A DNA stretch of 64,000 nucleotides from Serinicoccus hydrothermalis. Its GTDB lineage: Bacteria; Actinomycetota; Actinomycetes; Actinomycetales; Dermatophilaceae. The DNA lies in contig NZ_CP014989.1 of the NCBI RefSeq assembly GCF_001685415.1, positions 2,480,001-2,544,000 of the forward strand, written 5' to 3'. The position numbers and the translations under genes were made by a program. The notes beneath the pieces are model-generated. The model searched no databases, was not told the DNA's origin, and saw only the letters and a program-made list of their open reading frames with translations. Shown in pieces: positions 25,162-32,914 of this stretch (its first letter is position 1; each line of letters begins with the position of its first letter).

Positions 25162-26259
25162 ATGACCCCCCACGACGGCGAGGCGCTCGCCCCCGGCACC
25201 CGCGCCGTGTCCCTCGGGCGGCCGGCCCGAGAGCCCGGCGCCCCGGTCAACGTGCCGGTGACCTTCACCTCGACGTATGCCGCAGACGGCGCGGTGGACT
25301 ACGCCCGTGACGGCAACCCGACCTGGGAGGCCCTGGAGGAAGTGCTCGGGTCGCTGGAGGGGGGCGACGCGTTGGTCTTCGCCTCCGGGATGGGTGCCAT
25401 CGCGGCGACCATGTCGCTGGTCCCGGTCGGTGGCGTGGTCGTCGCGCCGACGCACGTCTACAACGGCACCACCGGCCAGCTGGCCGACCGCGAGGTCGCC
25501 GGCGCGCTCACCCAGCGGCGGGTCGCCCCCGAGGACGTCGCGGCGATCGTCGACGCCTGCGAGGGGGCGGACGTGCTGCACCTGGAGTCGCCGTCCAACC
25601 CGATGATGGAGGTCACCGATGTGGCGGGGGTCGTGCGCGGGCTGGTCGAGCGGTACGGCGAGGACCGGCCCGTCGTGGTGTGCGACAACACCTTCGCGAC
25701 GCCGCTGGCGCAGCAGCCGCTGACCTGGGGTGCCGACGTGGTGGTGCACTCGGCGACGAAGTATCTCGCCGGGCACTCGGACGCGCTCTTCGGCGCGCTG
25801 GTCGTCTCGGGGGAGCGGCCCGACCTGCTGGAGCGGCTGCACACGCACCGCACGCTCTACGGCGCGATCCCGGGCCCGATGGAGACCTTCCTCGTGCTGC
25901 GCGGGGTGCGGACGCTGCACCTGCGGCTGGAGCGCGCCGAGGCCAACGCGCGCGAGCTCGTCGCACGGCTCGAGGAGCACCCGGTCGTGCAGCGGGTGCG
26001 CTACCCCGGCTTCGGCGGCATGGTGTCGATCGAGGTCGCCGGGGGCGTCGAGCGGGCCGAGGCGATCTGTGCCGCGACCAGGCTGTGGGTGCACTCGACC
26101 AGCCTCGGCGGGGTGGAGAGCCAGATCGAGCGTCGCCGCCGCCACGCGCTGGAGGTCGAGACGGTCCCCGAGACGCTGCTCCGCCTCTCGGTCGGCGTCG
26201 AGGACGTCGAGGACCTCTGGGCGGACCTCGCCCGGGCCCTCGACGCTTCTCCGCGCTGA
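25162..26259 (+). CDS. Cystathionine gamma-synthase/lyase family PLP enzyme
   Basis: A 365-residue PLP enzyme of Cys/Met metabolism. ALVFASGMGAIAATMS is the cofactor-phosphate segment, VVCDNTFATPLAQQPL holds the PLP-stacking Asp, and HSATKYLAGHSD (Lys about residue 200) carries the Schiff-base Lys. The C-terminus LWVHSTSLGGVESQIERR aligns with the family's SLGG-x-ES loop that positions substrate carboxylate. It is slightly short (typical 380-400), mainly in the middle of the C-terminal domain. Whether it makes or breaks cystathionine cannot be decided. The upstream GGAGG (25151-25155) supports the ATG at 25162. Confidence 0.88.
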   Translation: MTPHDGEALAPGTRAVSLGRPAREPGAPVNVPVTFTSTYAADGAVDYARDGNPTWEALEEVLGSLEGGDALVFASGMGAIAATMSLVPVGGVVVAPTHVYNGTTGQLADREVAGALTQRRVAPEDVAAIVDACEGADVLHLESPSNPMMEVTDVAGVVRGLVERYGEDRPVVVCDNTFATPLAQQPLTWGADVVVHSATKYLAGHSDALFGALVVSGERPDLLERLHTHRTLYGAIPGPMETFLVLRGVRTLHLRLERAEANARELVARLEEHPVVQRVRYPGFGGMVSIEVAGGVERAEAICAATRLWVHSTSLGGVESQIERRRRHALEVETVPETLLRLSVGVEDVEDLWADLARALDASPR

Positions 26260-26276
26260 CCGGCGCGGCCTCTCCT

Positions 26277-26428
26277 CCCACCGGGCGTCGTGAATGGTTG
26301 CCTCCTGACCCACCGGGCGTCGTGAATGGTTGCCTCCTGACCCACTGGGCGTCGTGAATGGTTGCCTCCCGACCCACCGGGCGCCGCGAATGGTTGCCTC
26401 CTGCCCCACCGGGCGTCGCGAATGGTTG
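26277..26428. repeat. Five tandem copies of a 32-bp repeat
   Basis: The core GAATGGTTG recurs at 26292, 26324, 26356, 26388 and 26420, exactly every 32 bases. The unit begins CCCACCGGGCGTCGTGAATG; copies four and five carry small changes (CGCCGCG, CGTCGCG). It fills the gap between two convergent genes. There are no spacers, so it is not a CRISPR array. An inverted copy lies at 28771-28797. Confidence 0.9.
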
Positions 26429-26433
26429 GTCTG

Positions 26434-27819
26434 TCAGGACGTGACCGCCGGGGTATGCGCTGGGTCCGGACGCGCGGCGGCCCGGAGCCGGTGCAGCATG
26501 AGCGCCACCACCACCGTGAGCGCGAGGTAGAGCCACGGTGCGCGGTCGGCCACGCCCGCGCCGAGCCCGAAGCCGGTGCCGAGGAAGGCATACCCCGCCG
26601 TCGTGGCGACCGCCATGCCCACCGACTCCACGAGCACGGCGGCGCCTGCCATTCGGTCGGCCGTGATGCCGTCGTCGGGGTCCGGCTGCGTCAGGCAGCG
26701 GCCGAGGAGGTCGGGGTAGAGCGCGCCCATGCCGAGCCCGGCCAGCGTGGCTCCCAGCAGCAGACCGGCGAAGGCGCAGGGCGGAGCCGGCGCGAGGGTG
26801 GTCGTGGCGAGCAGCACGAGGACGCCGGCGGCCAGCAGACCGCCGGCCCGCCGTGAGCGCCGCGCGAAGGGGTGGTCCTCCAGCGCCGGGTGCGCGCCGG
26901 TCCACAGGCCGGTGAGCGCCCAGGCGACACCCGGCGCCGCGATGACGACGGCGAAGGACGCGGTGCCCAGCCCGAGGCCGTCGTAGGCCACGACCGAGAG
27001 CACCATGGTGGCGCCGAAGTATGCCGCCGCCGTCACCCCGAGCGCGGTGAGCACGGCGCGCCGACCGCCCCGTGCGCGCAGCGTCCCCGGCGGGAGGAGA
27101 CGCGCGGTGGCCCAGAGCATGGCGCCGGCTCCCGCCGCCACCGCGACCAGGGACGCCCCACCGGCGGGCAGCGCGAGGACGGCGGCACCGGCGGCGAGCA
27201 CGACCGCCCACCGCCACGGGACGGTCTGGCCGGTCGGCTCCTGCTCCGCCTCGGGAGGGAACTGCCGGGCGACGGCCCAGCGGGCGAGCACCAGCAGCGG
27301 CAGGTAGGCGACCATCGCCCAGCGCCAGCCGAGCAGGGAGGCCGTGGTCGCGGCATACACCGGGCCGAGCGTGGAGGACAGCAACCAGACGCCGGACATG
27401 CCGGCGAGCACGAGCTGGCGGTGCCGGGCGGGCAGGCCACGACTGATCGCACCGAGGCTGATCGTCGCGAGCGCGCCGGCGGCCAGTGCCCGGACCGCGG
27501 TGCCGGCGATGAAGACCGGCATGCTTGGCGCGAGCGCACAGGTCGCCGAGCCGAGCACCGTGACCAGCGTGAAGGCGAGCATGAGCGTGCGCACCGGCAC
27601 TCGCGAGAGCAGCCAGGCACCGGCGGGCAGCATGAGGAAGAGCGGCGCCTGCGCGGCGGCGTCGAGCGGGCCGTAGAGGTGCGCCCCGTCCAGGTCGCTC
27701 GCGACGAGCGGGAGCACGGTCTGGGAGAGGTAGCGCTGCATCCCCGCGAGGAACTCCACCGTGAGGAGCGCGAGGGCGAGCAGCGCGGCCCGGCGTCCTG
27801 CGGGTCGTGCCCCGGACAC
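26434..27819 (-). CDS. MFS transporter, DHA2-like
   Basis: A 461-residue major facilitator with 12-14 hydrophobic helices and a short basic C-terminus. The N-terminus reads LLTVEFLAGMQRYLSQTVLP and motif C-like residues follow (GMSGVWLLSSTLGPVYA), placing it near the drug:H+ antiporters. The substrate is unknown. The GTG start at 27819 lies three bases after the VOC gene's stop. It is the last gene of an RHH-VOC-MFS operon, which suggests export of the compound the VOC protein handles. Confidence 0.82.
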   Translation of the reverse strand: MSGARPAGRRAALLALALLTVEFLAGMQRYLSQTVLPLVASDLDGAHLYGPLDAAAQAPLFLMLPAGAWLLSRVPVRTLMLAFTLVTVLGSATCALAPSMPVFIAGTAVRALAAGALATISLGAISRGLPARHRQLVLAGMSGVWLLSSTLGPVYAATTASLLGWRWAMVAYLPLLVLARWAVARQFPPEAEQEPTGQTVPWRWAVVLAAGAAVLALPAGGASLVAVAAGAGAMLWATARLLPPGTLRARGGRRAVLTALGVTAAAYFGATMVLSVVAYDGLGLGTASFAVVIAAPGVAWALTGLWTGAHPALEDHPFARRSRRAGGLLAAGVLVLLATTTLAPAPPCAFAGLLLGATLAGLGMGALYPDLLGRCLTQPDPDDGITADRMAGAAVLVESVGMAVATTAGYAFLGTGFGLGAGVADRAPWLYLALTVVVALMLHRLRAAARPDPAHTPAVTS

Positions 27820-27822
27820 GGC

Positions 27823-28563
27823 TCAGGCCTCGGCGCGGGTGTAGCCGTAGAGGTCGGTCTGGCGCTCGTTGACCCAGATCGTCGAGCCGCCGTCCGGGTC
27901 GGTGATCTGCACGGTGCGCGAGTAGGTCTCGTCGATGAGGACCGCCTCGATCCCCGCGCCCGTCAGCAGCGCGAGGGCGTCCTCGACGTCACCGTCCCAC
28001 TCGAGGGCGAGCTCGGTCCCCGGGGCGTCCGCGCGGTGGGCCGCGACCAGGCCGCCGCCGGAGCAGGTCAGGTCGGTCCAGGTGCCGTCGTCACCGACGA
28101 GCCGCGGTCGGGAACCGAGTCCCTCCAGGGTGCGGCGGATCATCGCCGGGTCGGGGCCGTACCAGATCGGCAGCACGGAGAGTCGTGGGTCGGGGGCGCG
28201 GTCCGTGTTCTGGCGCGACGTCTCGACCGGGGTCGGGGAGTCGAGCGTGAGCCGGGTCCCGTCCGGGGCGCTGACGATGCCGGCCTCGCCGTGGTCGGGG
28301 TGTCCGAGGGTGATCGGTATGCCTCGGGCAGCCACCTGCTGTACCGCCTCGGGGATCGGCGTGCTCGTCTCGAAGGCCAGCGCGGTGCCCGAGGGCTGGT
28401 CCTCGTTCGCCTGGTGCAGCGCGAGGCGTCCCGAGCCCAGGGCATACACCAGCCAGCCGGGGCGCTCGAGCAGCAGCCGGCCGCCCAGCGTCTCGACGAG
28501 GTGGCGCCAGGCGGGTAGGTCCGCGGTGAACCGGATCGGCCGGGCGGTGAGCTGCTCGGTCAT
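27823..28563 (-). CDS. VOC (glyoxalase/dioxygenase fold) protein, two-repeat
   Basis: A 246-residue protein built from two vicinal-oxygen-chelate halves: [22 protein letters not shown] starts the first and [23 protein letters not shown] the second. Each ends in a strand of the type GTRLTLDSP or GSTIWVNER. Metal ligands are not all evident (the second-half Glu may be in IWVNE), so it may bind rather than transform a small molecule, as bleomycin-resistance proteins do. It overlaps the RHH gene by four bases and precedes an MFS exporter, a layout fitting resistance. Confidence 0.78.
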   Translation of the reverse strand: MTEQLTARPIRFTADLPAWRHLVETLGGRLLLERPGWLVYALGSGRLALHQANEDQPSGTALAFETSTPIPEAVQQVAARGIPITLGHPDHGEAGIVSAPDGTRLTLDSPTPVETSRQNTDRAPDPRLSVLPIWYGPDPAMIRRTLEGLGSRPRLVGDDGTWTDLTCSGGGLVAAHRADAPGTELALEWDGDVEDALALLTGAGIEAVLIDETYSRTVQITDPDGGSTIWVNERQTDLYGYTRAEA

Positions 28564-28712
28564 GACCGTCCTCCCTCGGTGGTGTCGAGGTAGTGGCGCA
28601 GGGCTTTCTCAACCAGCGCCGACAGGCTGGTGCCCTCGTCGATGCCCCGGTGCTTGATCTCGGTGATGAGGTCGCGGGGGAGGTAGACGTTGAACTGCGT
28701 CTTGTCCGGCAT
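28560..28712 (-). CDS. 50-residue ribbon-helix-helix regulator
   Basis: A short gene of 50 residues. The ribbon strand [12 protein letters not shown], helix 1 [11 protein letters not shown] and helix 2 [16 protein letters not shown] are a complete RHH (CopG/Arc-like) domain with nothing else. It starts at the ATG at 28712 and ends overlapping the VOC start (ATGA, 28560-28563). The promoter holds a symmetric array of three CTAG boxes at 8-bp period, the geometry RHH dimers use to bind side by side, so it very probably represses its own operon. The TAGCAT -10 lies seven bases before the ATG, giving a leaderless mRNA. Confidence 0.85.
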   Translation of the reverse strand: MPDKTQFNVYLPRDLITEIKHRGIDEGTSLSALVEKALRHYLDTTEGGRS

Positions 28713-28713
28713 A

Positions 28714-28735
28714 CCTAGGATGCTAGCAATCTAGG
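28714..28735. promoter_or_regulatory. RHH operator: three CTAG boxes every 8 bp
   Basis: CTAG occurs at 28715, 28723 and 28731, exactly 8 bp apart, within a 22-bp palindrome centred on GCTAGC (28722-28727) with outer CCTAG/CTAGG arms. It overlaps the minus-strand -10 (TAGCAT, 28725-28720). CTAG is rare in this GC-rich DNA. Confidence 0.7.
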
Positions 28736-28770
28736 TCGAAGGGCGCCACGGTCGGTCGGCGGGGGAGGTC

Positions 28771-28797
28771 GCCAACCATTCGCGGCGCTCGGTGGGG
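28771..28797. repeat. Inverted single copy of the 26.3-kb 32-bp repeat
   Basis: Read on the minus strand, this gives CCCACCGAGCGCCGCGAATG followed by GTTGGC, which matches repeat units four and five at 26373-26428 except for about two bases. With the array it brackets the MFS-VOC-RHH operon in inverted orientation. Confidence 0.75.
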
Positions 28798-28822
28798 GTG
28801 GGGCGTCCCTAGGATGTGGCGC

Positions 28823-29137
28823 ATGAGCCTCTTCGTCGTGCACTACACCTACTCCGACGACACCGCGGCGCGCGACGAGCACCGCTCGGCGCACCGCGAC
28901 TTCCTCGGTGCGCTGGCGGCCGAGGGCACGGTGCTGCTGAGCGGTCCCTACGCGACGATCGAGGAGGCGCCCGACGCGGCGCTGCTCGTCCTGCGTGGCG
29001 ACAGCGCCGCCGACCTCGCCGAGCTGCTCCGGGAGGACCCGTTCCAGCAGCAGGGGCTGGTCGAGCAGGTGGCGATCCGTGAGTGGACCCCGGTGCTGGG
29101 GGCGTGGTTCGACGGGGCGCTCGCCGACGAGGTGTAG
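28823..29137 (+). CDS. YCII-family protein
   Basis: A 104-residue dimeric alpha/beta protein. The FVVHYTYSDDTAARDEHRSAHRDFL start, the GTVLLSGPYATIEE middle and the EDPFQQQGLVEQVAIREWTPVLG end are the YCII pattern, with the His/Asp pair that may act in catalysis (family members include a dechlorinating muconolactone-type enzyme). The substrate is unknown. TAGGAT at 28810-28815 lies seven bases before the ATG at 28823, so this start is preferred over the ATG at 28814. Confidence 0.85.
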   Translation: MSLFVVHYTYSDDTAARDEHRSAHRDFLGALAAEGTVLLSGPYATIEEAPDAALLVLRGDSAADLAELLREDPFQQQGLVEQVAIREWTPVLGAWFDGALADEV

Positions 29138-29147
29138 TTTCGACGGC

Positions 29148-29693
29148 ATGGTCGAGGGTGGGGAGACTGCGGCGGCGGTACGTGCGCCAGGGGCGATGAT
29201 CGGGTCGGTCATCGGTCTGGTGGGCGGCACGGTCTTCGTGCTCGTCAACCGGGGAGAGCTGCCGCAGGCCTGGTCGACGGCAGCGCTGATCGCCTGGGTC
29301 GTGCTGCTCCTCGTGGCGGCGTGGGCCGTCCTCGTGCGGCGCGGCGGTGCCCGGCAGACGTCCGCACCGCACCCTCGCGCCGGCCTGATCTATGGCCTCT
29401 CCGTCCTCGGGATGCTCGTGTTCTTCATCGGTGGGAGCGCCCTGCTGCGTGCCGGAGGCGTCCCCGAACTCGGGCCGGCGCTCATCGCCCTCGGCGTGGG
29501 GTTGCACTTCATCCCGTTCGCGCGGGCCTTCGGCGTGCCCTTCTTCTTCGGCCTCGGGGGAGCCGTGTCGGTCGTGGGCGGGCTCGGCCTCGTGCTCGGC
29601 CTGGTATGGACGCCGGTGGCCGCCCCCGCGGCGGCCGTCCTGGCCGGCCTGCTCATGGTCGCGCTCATCGGCACCGCCGCGACCCGACGCTGA
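29148..29693 (+). CDS. Multi-pass membrane protein of unknown function
   Basis: A 181-residue protein with about six hydrophobic helices, starting GAMIGSVIGLVGGTVFVLVN and ending in LLMVALIGTAATRR. A conserved-looking loop GVGLHFIPFARAFGVPFFF is shared by small actinobacterial membrane proteins. No catalytic or transport motif is visible. TAGTTT (29135-29140, whose TAG is the YCII stop codon) is a -10 candidate seven bases before the ATG, so the gene may have its own leaderless promoter. Confidence 0.65.
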   Translation: MVEGGETAAAVRAPGAMIGSVIGLVGGTVFVLVNRGELPQAWSTAALIAWVVLLLVAAWAVLVRRGGARQTSAPHPRAGLIYGLSVLGMLVFFIGGSALLRAGGVPELGPALIALGVGLHFIPFARAFGVPFFFGLGGAVSVVGGLGLVLGLVWTPVAAPAAAVLAGLLMVALIGTAATRR

Positions 29694-29712
29694 GCTCCAA
29701 CAGATCCCCCGC

Positions 29713-30630
29713 TCACCCCTGCGCCGTGACGAACGTCCCGGCGGAGCCGTCGACGAGCGAGGCGACCTCCTCCAGGCTGCCGATCGCGGCTGCCGCGCTG
29801 GCGCCGCCCACCTCGACGAAGCGGCATACCGCCTCGACCTTGGGACCCATCGACCCGGCCGGGAGGTCGAGCGCCCGCAGCTCCTGCGGCGTCGTGCGCC
29901 GGATCTCGCGCGCGGCGTGCGTGCCGAAGCCGTGCATGACCGCCGGCACGTCGGTGAGCACGAGCAGCCGGTCCGCGCCGAGCCGGTGCGCCAGCAGCGC
30001 GGCGGACAGGTCCTTGTCGATGACCGCCTCGACCCCGCGCAGGTCGCCGGTGCCCGTCCGCACGACGGGCACGCCGCCACCGCCGGCGCAGACGACGATG
30101 ACCGACTCGTCGAGCAGGTGGTCGATGAGCCTGGTCTCGATGATCTCGCGCGGCCGGGGCGAGGGGACGACGCGCCTCCAGTGCTCACCGTCGGCCTTGA
30201 CCTGCCACCCGTGCCGGTCGGCCAGCTCGCGCGCGGTCTGCTCGTCGTAGACCTCCCCGACGAACTTGGTCGGGTCGGAGAAGGCCGGGTCGTCGGCGTC
30301 GACGAGGGTCTGGTTGAGGACGGCCGCGAACTGCCGGTAGGGCCGCTCGTTGCCGATCGCCTGCAGGATCCAGTAGCCGATGAGCCCCTGCGTCATCGCC
30401 CCCAGCGCGTCGAACGGGTACGGCTGGCTCAGCCGCGCGTCGTCCGCGCTCTCCATCGCGAGGATCCCGACCTGCGGGCCGTTGCCGTGGGTGATGACGA
30501 CCTGGTGGTCGTCGGTGAGCGGCGCCAGCGCGCGCATCGCCCGCCGGATGTTGGCGACCTGGGCCGCGGCGTCCGGCACCTGCCCACGCTCCAGCAGCGC
30601 GTTCCCACCGAGGGCGACGACGATCCTCAT
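29713..30630 (-). CDS. arcC: Carbamate kinase
   Basis: A 305-residue enzyme that transfers phosphate between carbamoyl phosphate and ADP/ATP (arginine or purine fermentation, or the reverse). It has the full family set: MRIVVALGGNALL at the start, VVITHGNGPQVG, YWILQAIGNE, IVVCAGGGGVPV, VEAVIDKDLSAALLA, and GSMGPKVEAVCRFVE near the C-terminus. No arginine deiminase or ornithine carbamoyltransferase gene is adjacent, so its pathway partner is not in this window. The start is the ATG at 30630, where homologues begin; upstream sequence in frame is antisense to heme oxygenase. Confidence 0.93.
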   Translation of the reverse strand: MRIVVALGGNALLERGQVPDAAAQVANIRRAMRALAPLTDDHQVVITHGNGPQVGILAMESADDARLSQPYPFDALGAMTQGLIGYWILQAIGNERPYRQFAAVLNQTLVDADDPAFSDPTKFVGEVYDEQTARELADRHGWQVKADGEHWRRVVPSPRPREIIETRLIDHLLDESVIVVCAGGGGVPVVRTGTGDLRGVEAVIDKDLSAALLAHRLGADRLLVLTDVPAVMHGFGTHAAREIRRTTPQELRALDLPAGSMGPKVEAVCRFVEVGGASAAAAIGSLEEVASLVDGSAGTFVTAQG

Positions 30631-30717
30631 GCGCCGACGGTATGCGCTCGCCCGCCGTCCGGACGGGACGCGCGGCCTGTGCCCGGGCCGCGACTTCCGC
30701 CGGGTCGCCCGTCCGGC

Positions 30718-30736
30718 TAAGGTTAGGGTGACCTTA
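30718..30736 (+). promoter_or_regulatory. IdeR/DtxR iron box
   Basis: TAAGGTTAGGGTGACCTTA matches the 19-bp DtxR/IdeR consensus TTAGGTTAGSCTAACCTAA at 15 positions and is itself an inverted repeat. It lies 26 bases before the heme oxygenase start, so the gene should be repressed by iron-loaded IdeR. Confidence 0.85.
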
Positions 30737-30762
30737 GTGAGTTCGAGCGAAGGTGAGGGCCC

Positions 30763-31440
30763 GTGACCGCACCCCTGTCGCAGGCGCTGCGCGAGGCCAC
30801 CGCGTCGGCGCACACCTCTGCCGAGCGCTCGGCCTTCGTCACCGAGCTCGTGGAGGGTCGCGCGTGCGCCGCCGCCTTCACCGCGCTCGCCACCCAGCAC
30901 CTGCTCGTCTACCGGGCGCTGGAGGACGTGTTGCGCACGCACTACGCCGACCACCCGCTCCTGGCCCCGCTGGACGACCGGCGCCTGGACCGCGTGCCCT
31001 CCCTGGTCCACGACCTCGAGGTCCTCGTCGGGCCGGATCACGAGGTGCGCCTCGCCGACGGCCGGCTGCCGATCTGCGTCGCGACCTCGGCCTACGCGAC
31101 CACGCTGCGCGAGCGGCATACCCCGGAGATGGTCCTGGCCAACCACTACGTCCGCTACCTCGGCGACCTGTCCGGCGGGCAGGTCGTGGCGCGGCTGGTG
31201 CACCGGCACTACGGGGTGCCGCTCGAGGGGCTGACGTTCTACACCTTCGCCGGCATCGAGAGGCCGAAGGTCTACAAGGACCGCTACCGCGACCGGCTCG
31301 ACCGGCTCCGCCTGACCGACGCGCAGCGGGAGGCCGTGCTGGCCGCCGCGGTGGAGAGCTTCCGGCTCAACGAGGCGGTCTTCGCCGACCTCTCGGCGGC
31401 CCGGACGCCGCTGCACTGCGCCGCGGGGGTCGGCGGCTGA
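30763..31440 (+). CDS. Heme oxygenase (biliverdin-producing)
   Basis: A 225-residue all-helical enzyme that opens heme to biliverdin, CO and Fe(II), so that iron can be taken from host or environmental heme. The proximal heme ligand is His17 (ATASAHTSAERSAF). The distal-helix signature YVRYLGDLSGGQVVARL lies at about residues 125-141, and the C-terminal EAVFADL helix is typical of HmuO. The GTG at 30763 follows GGTGAGGG. The IdeR box upstream shows iron-starvation control. A DedA-like gene follows after two bases. Confidence 0.93.
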   Translation: MTAPLSQALREATASAHTSAERSAFVTELVEGRACAAAFTALATQHLLVYRALEDVLRTHYADHPLLAPLDDRRLDRVPSLVHDLEVLVGPDHEVRLADGRLPICVATSAYATTLRERHTPEMVLANHYVRYLGDLSGGQVVARLVHRHYGVPLEGLTFYTFAGIERPKVYKDRYRDRLDRLRLTDAQREAVLAAAVESFRLNEAVFADLSAARTPLHCAAGVGG

Positions 31441-31442
31441 GG

Positions 31443-32030
31443 ATGCCCGATCTCGACGCCTACCCCTTCGTCGGTGCGCTCGCCTTCCTCTTCCTCGTGG
31501 CGCTGCTGCGCGGGCAGGTGACGTATGCCGTGGCGCGCCTCGTCACCGAGCAGGCGCTGCGGCACACCCGTCCGACGAGCGGGTGGACCGCCGCGGTGCA
31601 CCGGTGGCTCGACGGCGAGGCGGTCGGGCGGGGGCGCGCTGTCGTGCAGCGCTGGGGCATGGTCGCGGTGGCGCTGTGCTACCTGACCGTGGGGCTGCAG
31701 ACGCTGGTCCTCGCGGGCGCGGGCGCGATCCGGATGCCGTGGGGGCGGTTCACCCTCGCCCAGGTGCCGGGCGCGCTGGCGTGGGCGACGATCTACGCGA
31801 CCGTCGGCTTCGCGGTGTGGGCCGCCGTCGTGGGTGCCGTGGTGAGCGGGCACCCGCTGCTGGTGGCGCTGGTGGCGGTCCTGCTGCTCGGCGCGGCGGT
31901 GGCCGGGCACCTACTGCTGCGCCGCCGCTGCCTCGCTCTCGACGATGCCGAGGACGTGGTCGGCCGGGTAGAGGCCCTGCAGCACCTGGGTGTTGACGAG
32001 GAAGGTCGGGGTCGACGAGACACCGAGTGA
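31443..32030 (+). CDS. DedA/SNARE-associated-type membrane protein
   Basis: A 195-residue protein with four to five hydrophobic helices. VALCYLTVGLQTLVLAGAGAIRMPWGRF is in the position of the DedA R/G-P-x-R...AG...M...F motif, and the next helix (GALAWATIYATVGFAVW) fits DedA too, but the usual first Arg-Phe motif is degenerate. DedA proteins move lipid carriers or keep membrane potential. The last 40 residues are encoded antisense to the end of the DsbA gene, a 120-bp convergent overlap, so the natural C-terminus may be less constrained than the rest. Probably co-transcribed with heme oxygenase. Confidence 0.65.
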   Translation: MPDLDAYPFVGALAFLFLVALLRGQVTYAVARLVTEQALRHTRPTSGWTAAVHRWLDGEAVGRGRAVVQRWGMVAVALCYLTVGLQTLVLAGAGAIRMPWGRFTLAQVPGALAWATIYATVGFAVWAAVVGAVVSGHPLLVALVAVLLLGAAVAGHLLLRRRCLALDDAEDVVGRVEALQHLGVDEEGRGRRDTE

Positions 32031-32801
32031 GCGGGCCTCCTCGGTGTCGGCGCGGACGGCGGCGATGAGCTCCTCGGACTCCAGGTCGGACTCGAACTGC
32101 GCCAGGTCCGGGACGCCGACCTCCTCCGCGATGGCGATGAGCTCCTCGCGGCCGTAGTCGCCGTGCCCGTCGGTGGAGAGGGCGAAGACCGCGTCCTGGA
32201 AGTCCGTGAGGTGGCCCTGCTCGGCGGCGGCGCGGCCGGCGACGGCGGCCAGCTCCGAGGCCTCGTCGAAGAGCACGAGGTCACGGAACTCGATGCGCAG
32301 CGTCCCGTCCTCGACCAGCGGGACCAGCTCGGGGCGGACCTCGAGCTGGAAGCGCGCGCAGTAGGGGCAGCGGTAGTCGGCGTACTCGATCATCACCACC
32401 GGCGCGTCGACCTCGCCGACGGCCATCGTGTCGTCGGGGTCGCGGCGCTGCAGGTCGAGCAGGAGCTGGGCGACCTCGGGGGAGGGGGTCTGCTCGGTCG
32501 CGCCGGGGTCGGAGCCCGGGGCCGGGCTGTCGCCGGCGGAGCTCTCCTCGCCGGAGCCCTGCCCGGTCGTGCTCTGCCCGCCCGCCGAGGTGCCGTCCTC
32601 GGCTGCCGGGGTCCCCTGCTCGTCGCCGGTCGCGGGCGCCGTGACGGTGACGGCGGCCCCATCAGCGTCGGGGGAGCCGGCGCGGTCGCCGAGCGCCAGC
32701 CAGGCGATGAAGGCCACCACCAGCGCGATGACCACGGCCGCCACGGCCCACGCGATCGCGACGACGGTGCGGTCACTGGTCCGGGCTGCGGGCTCGCTCA
32801 C
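31911..32801 (-). CDS. DsbA-like thioredoxin-fold protein, membrane-anchored
   Basis: A 296-residue exported oxidoreductase. One N-terminal helix (VVAIAWAVAAVVIALVVAFI) anchors it. A 70-residue Ser/Gly/Glu/Pro-rich linker follows, then the DsbA/DSBA-like thioredoxin domain with CPYC (ADYRCPYCARFQLE, about residue 146) and the cis-Pro loop SSTPTFLVN (about 270). It is expected to form or shuffle disulfides in secreted proteins. The start is a GTG at 32801. The 3' end overlaps the convergent DedA-like gene. Confidence 0.9.
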   Translation of the reverse strand: MSEPAARTSDRTVVAIAWAVAAVVIALVVAFIAWLALGDRAGSPDADGAAVTVTAPATGDEQGTPAAEDGTSAGGQSTTGQGSGEESSAGDSPAPGSDPGATEQTPSPEVAQLLLDLQRRDPDDTMAVGEVDAPVVMIEYADYRCPYCARFQLEVRPELVPLVEDGTLRIEFRDLVLFDEASELAAVAGRAAAEQGHLTDFQDAVFALSTDGHGDYGREELIAIAEEVGVPDLAQFESDLESEELIAAVRADTEEARSLGVSSTPTFLVNTQVLQGLYPADHVLGIVESEAAAAQQ

Positions 32802-32914
32802 CCGGCCAGCGTGTCACACGGGTCCGGCCCCAGCGCCGACCGGACACCCCGTACGTCAGCCCGTGACCCGACCGGACAGGCCGTGTGTCCACGCCGGGCT
32901 GACACCATGGGCGG

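Noticed and set aside
26277-26428. Possible CRISPR array
   Set aside because: The 32-bp units are contiguous with no variable spacers, and no cas genes are present in the window.
29713-31416. A 567-codon frame including the carbamate kinase
   Set aside because: Only the part from 30630 is family sequence; the upstream part is antisense to heme oxygenase.
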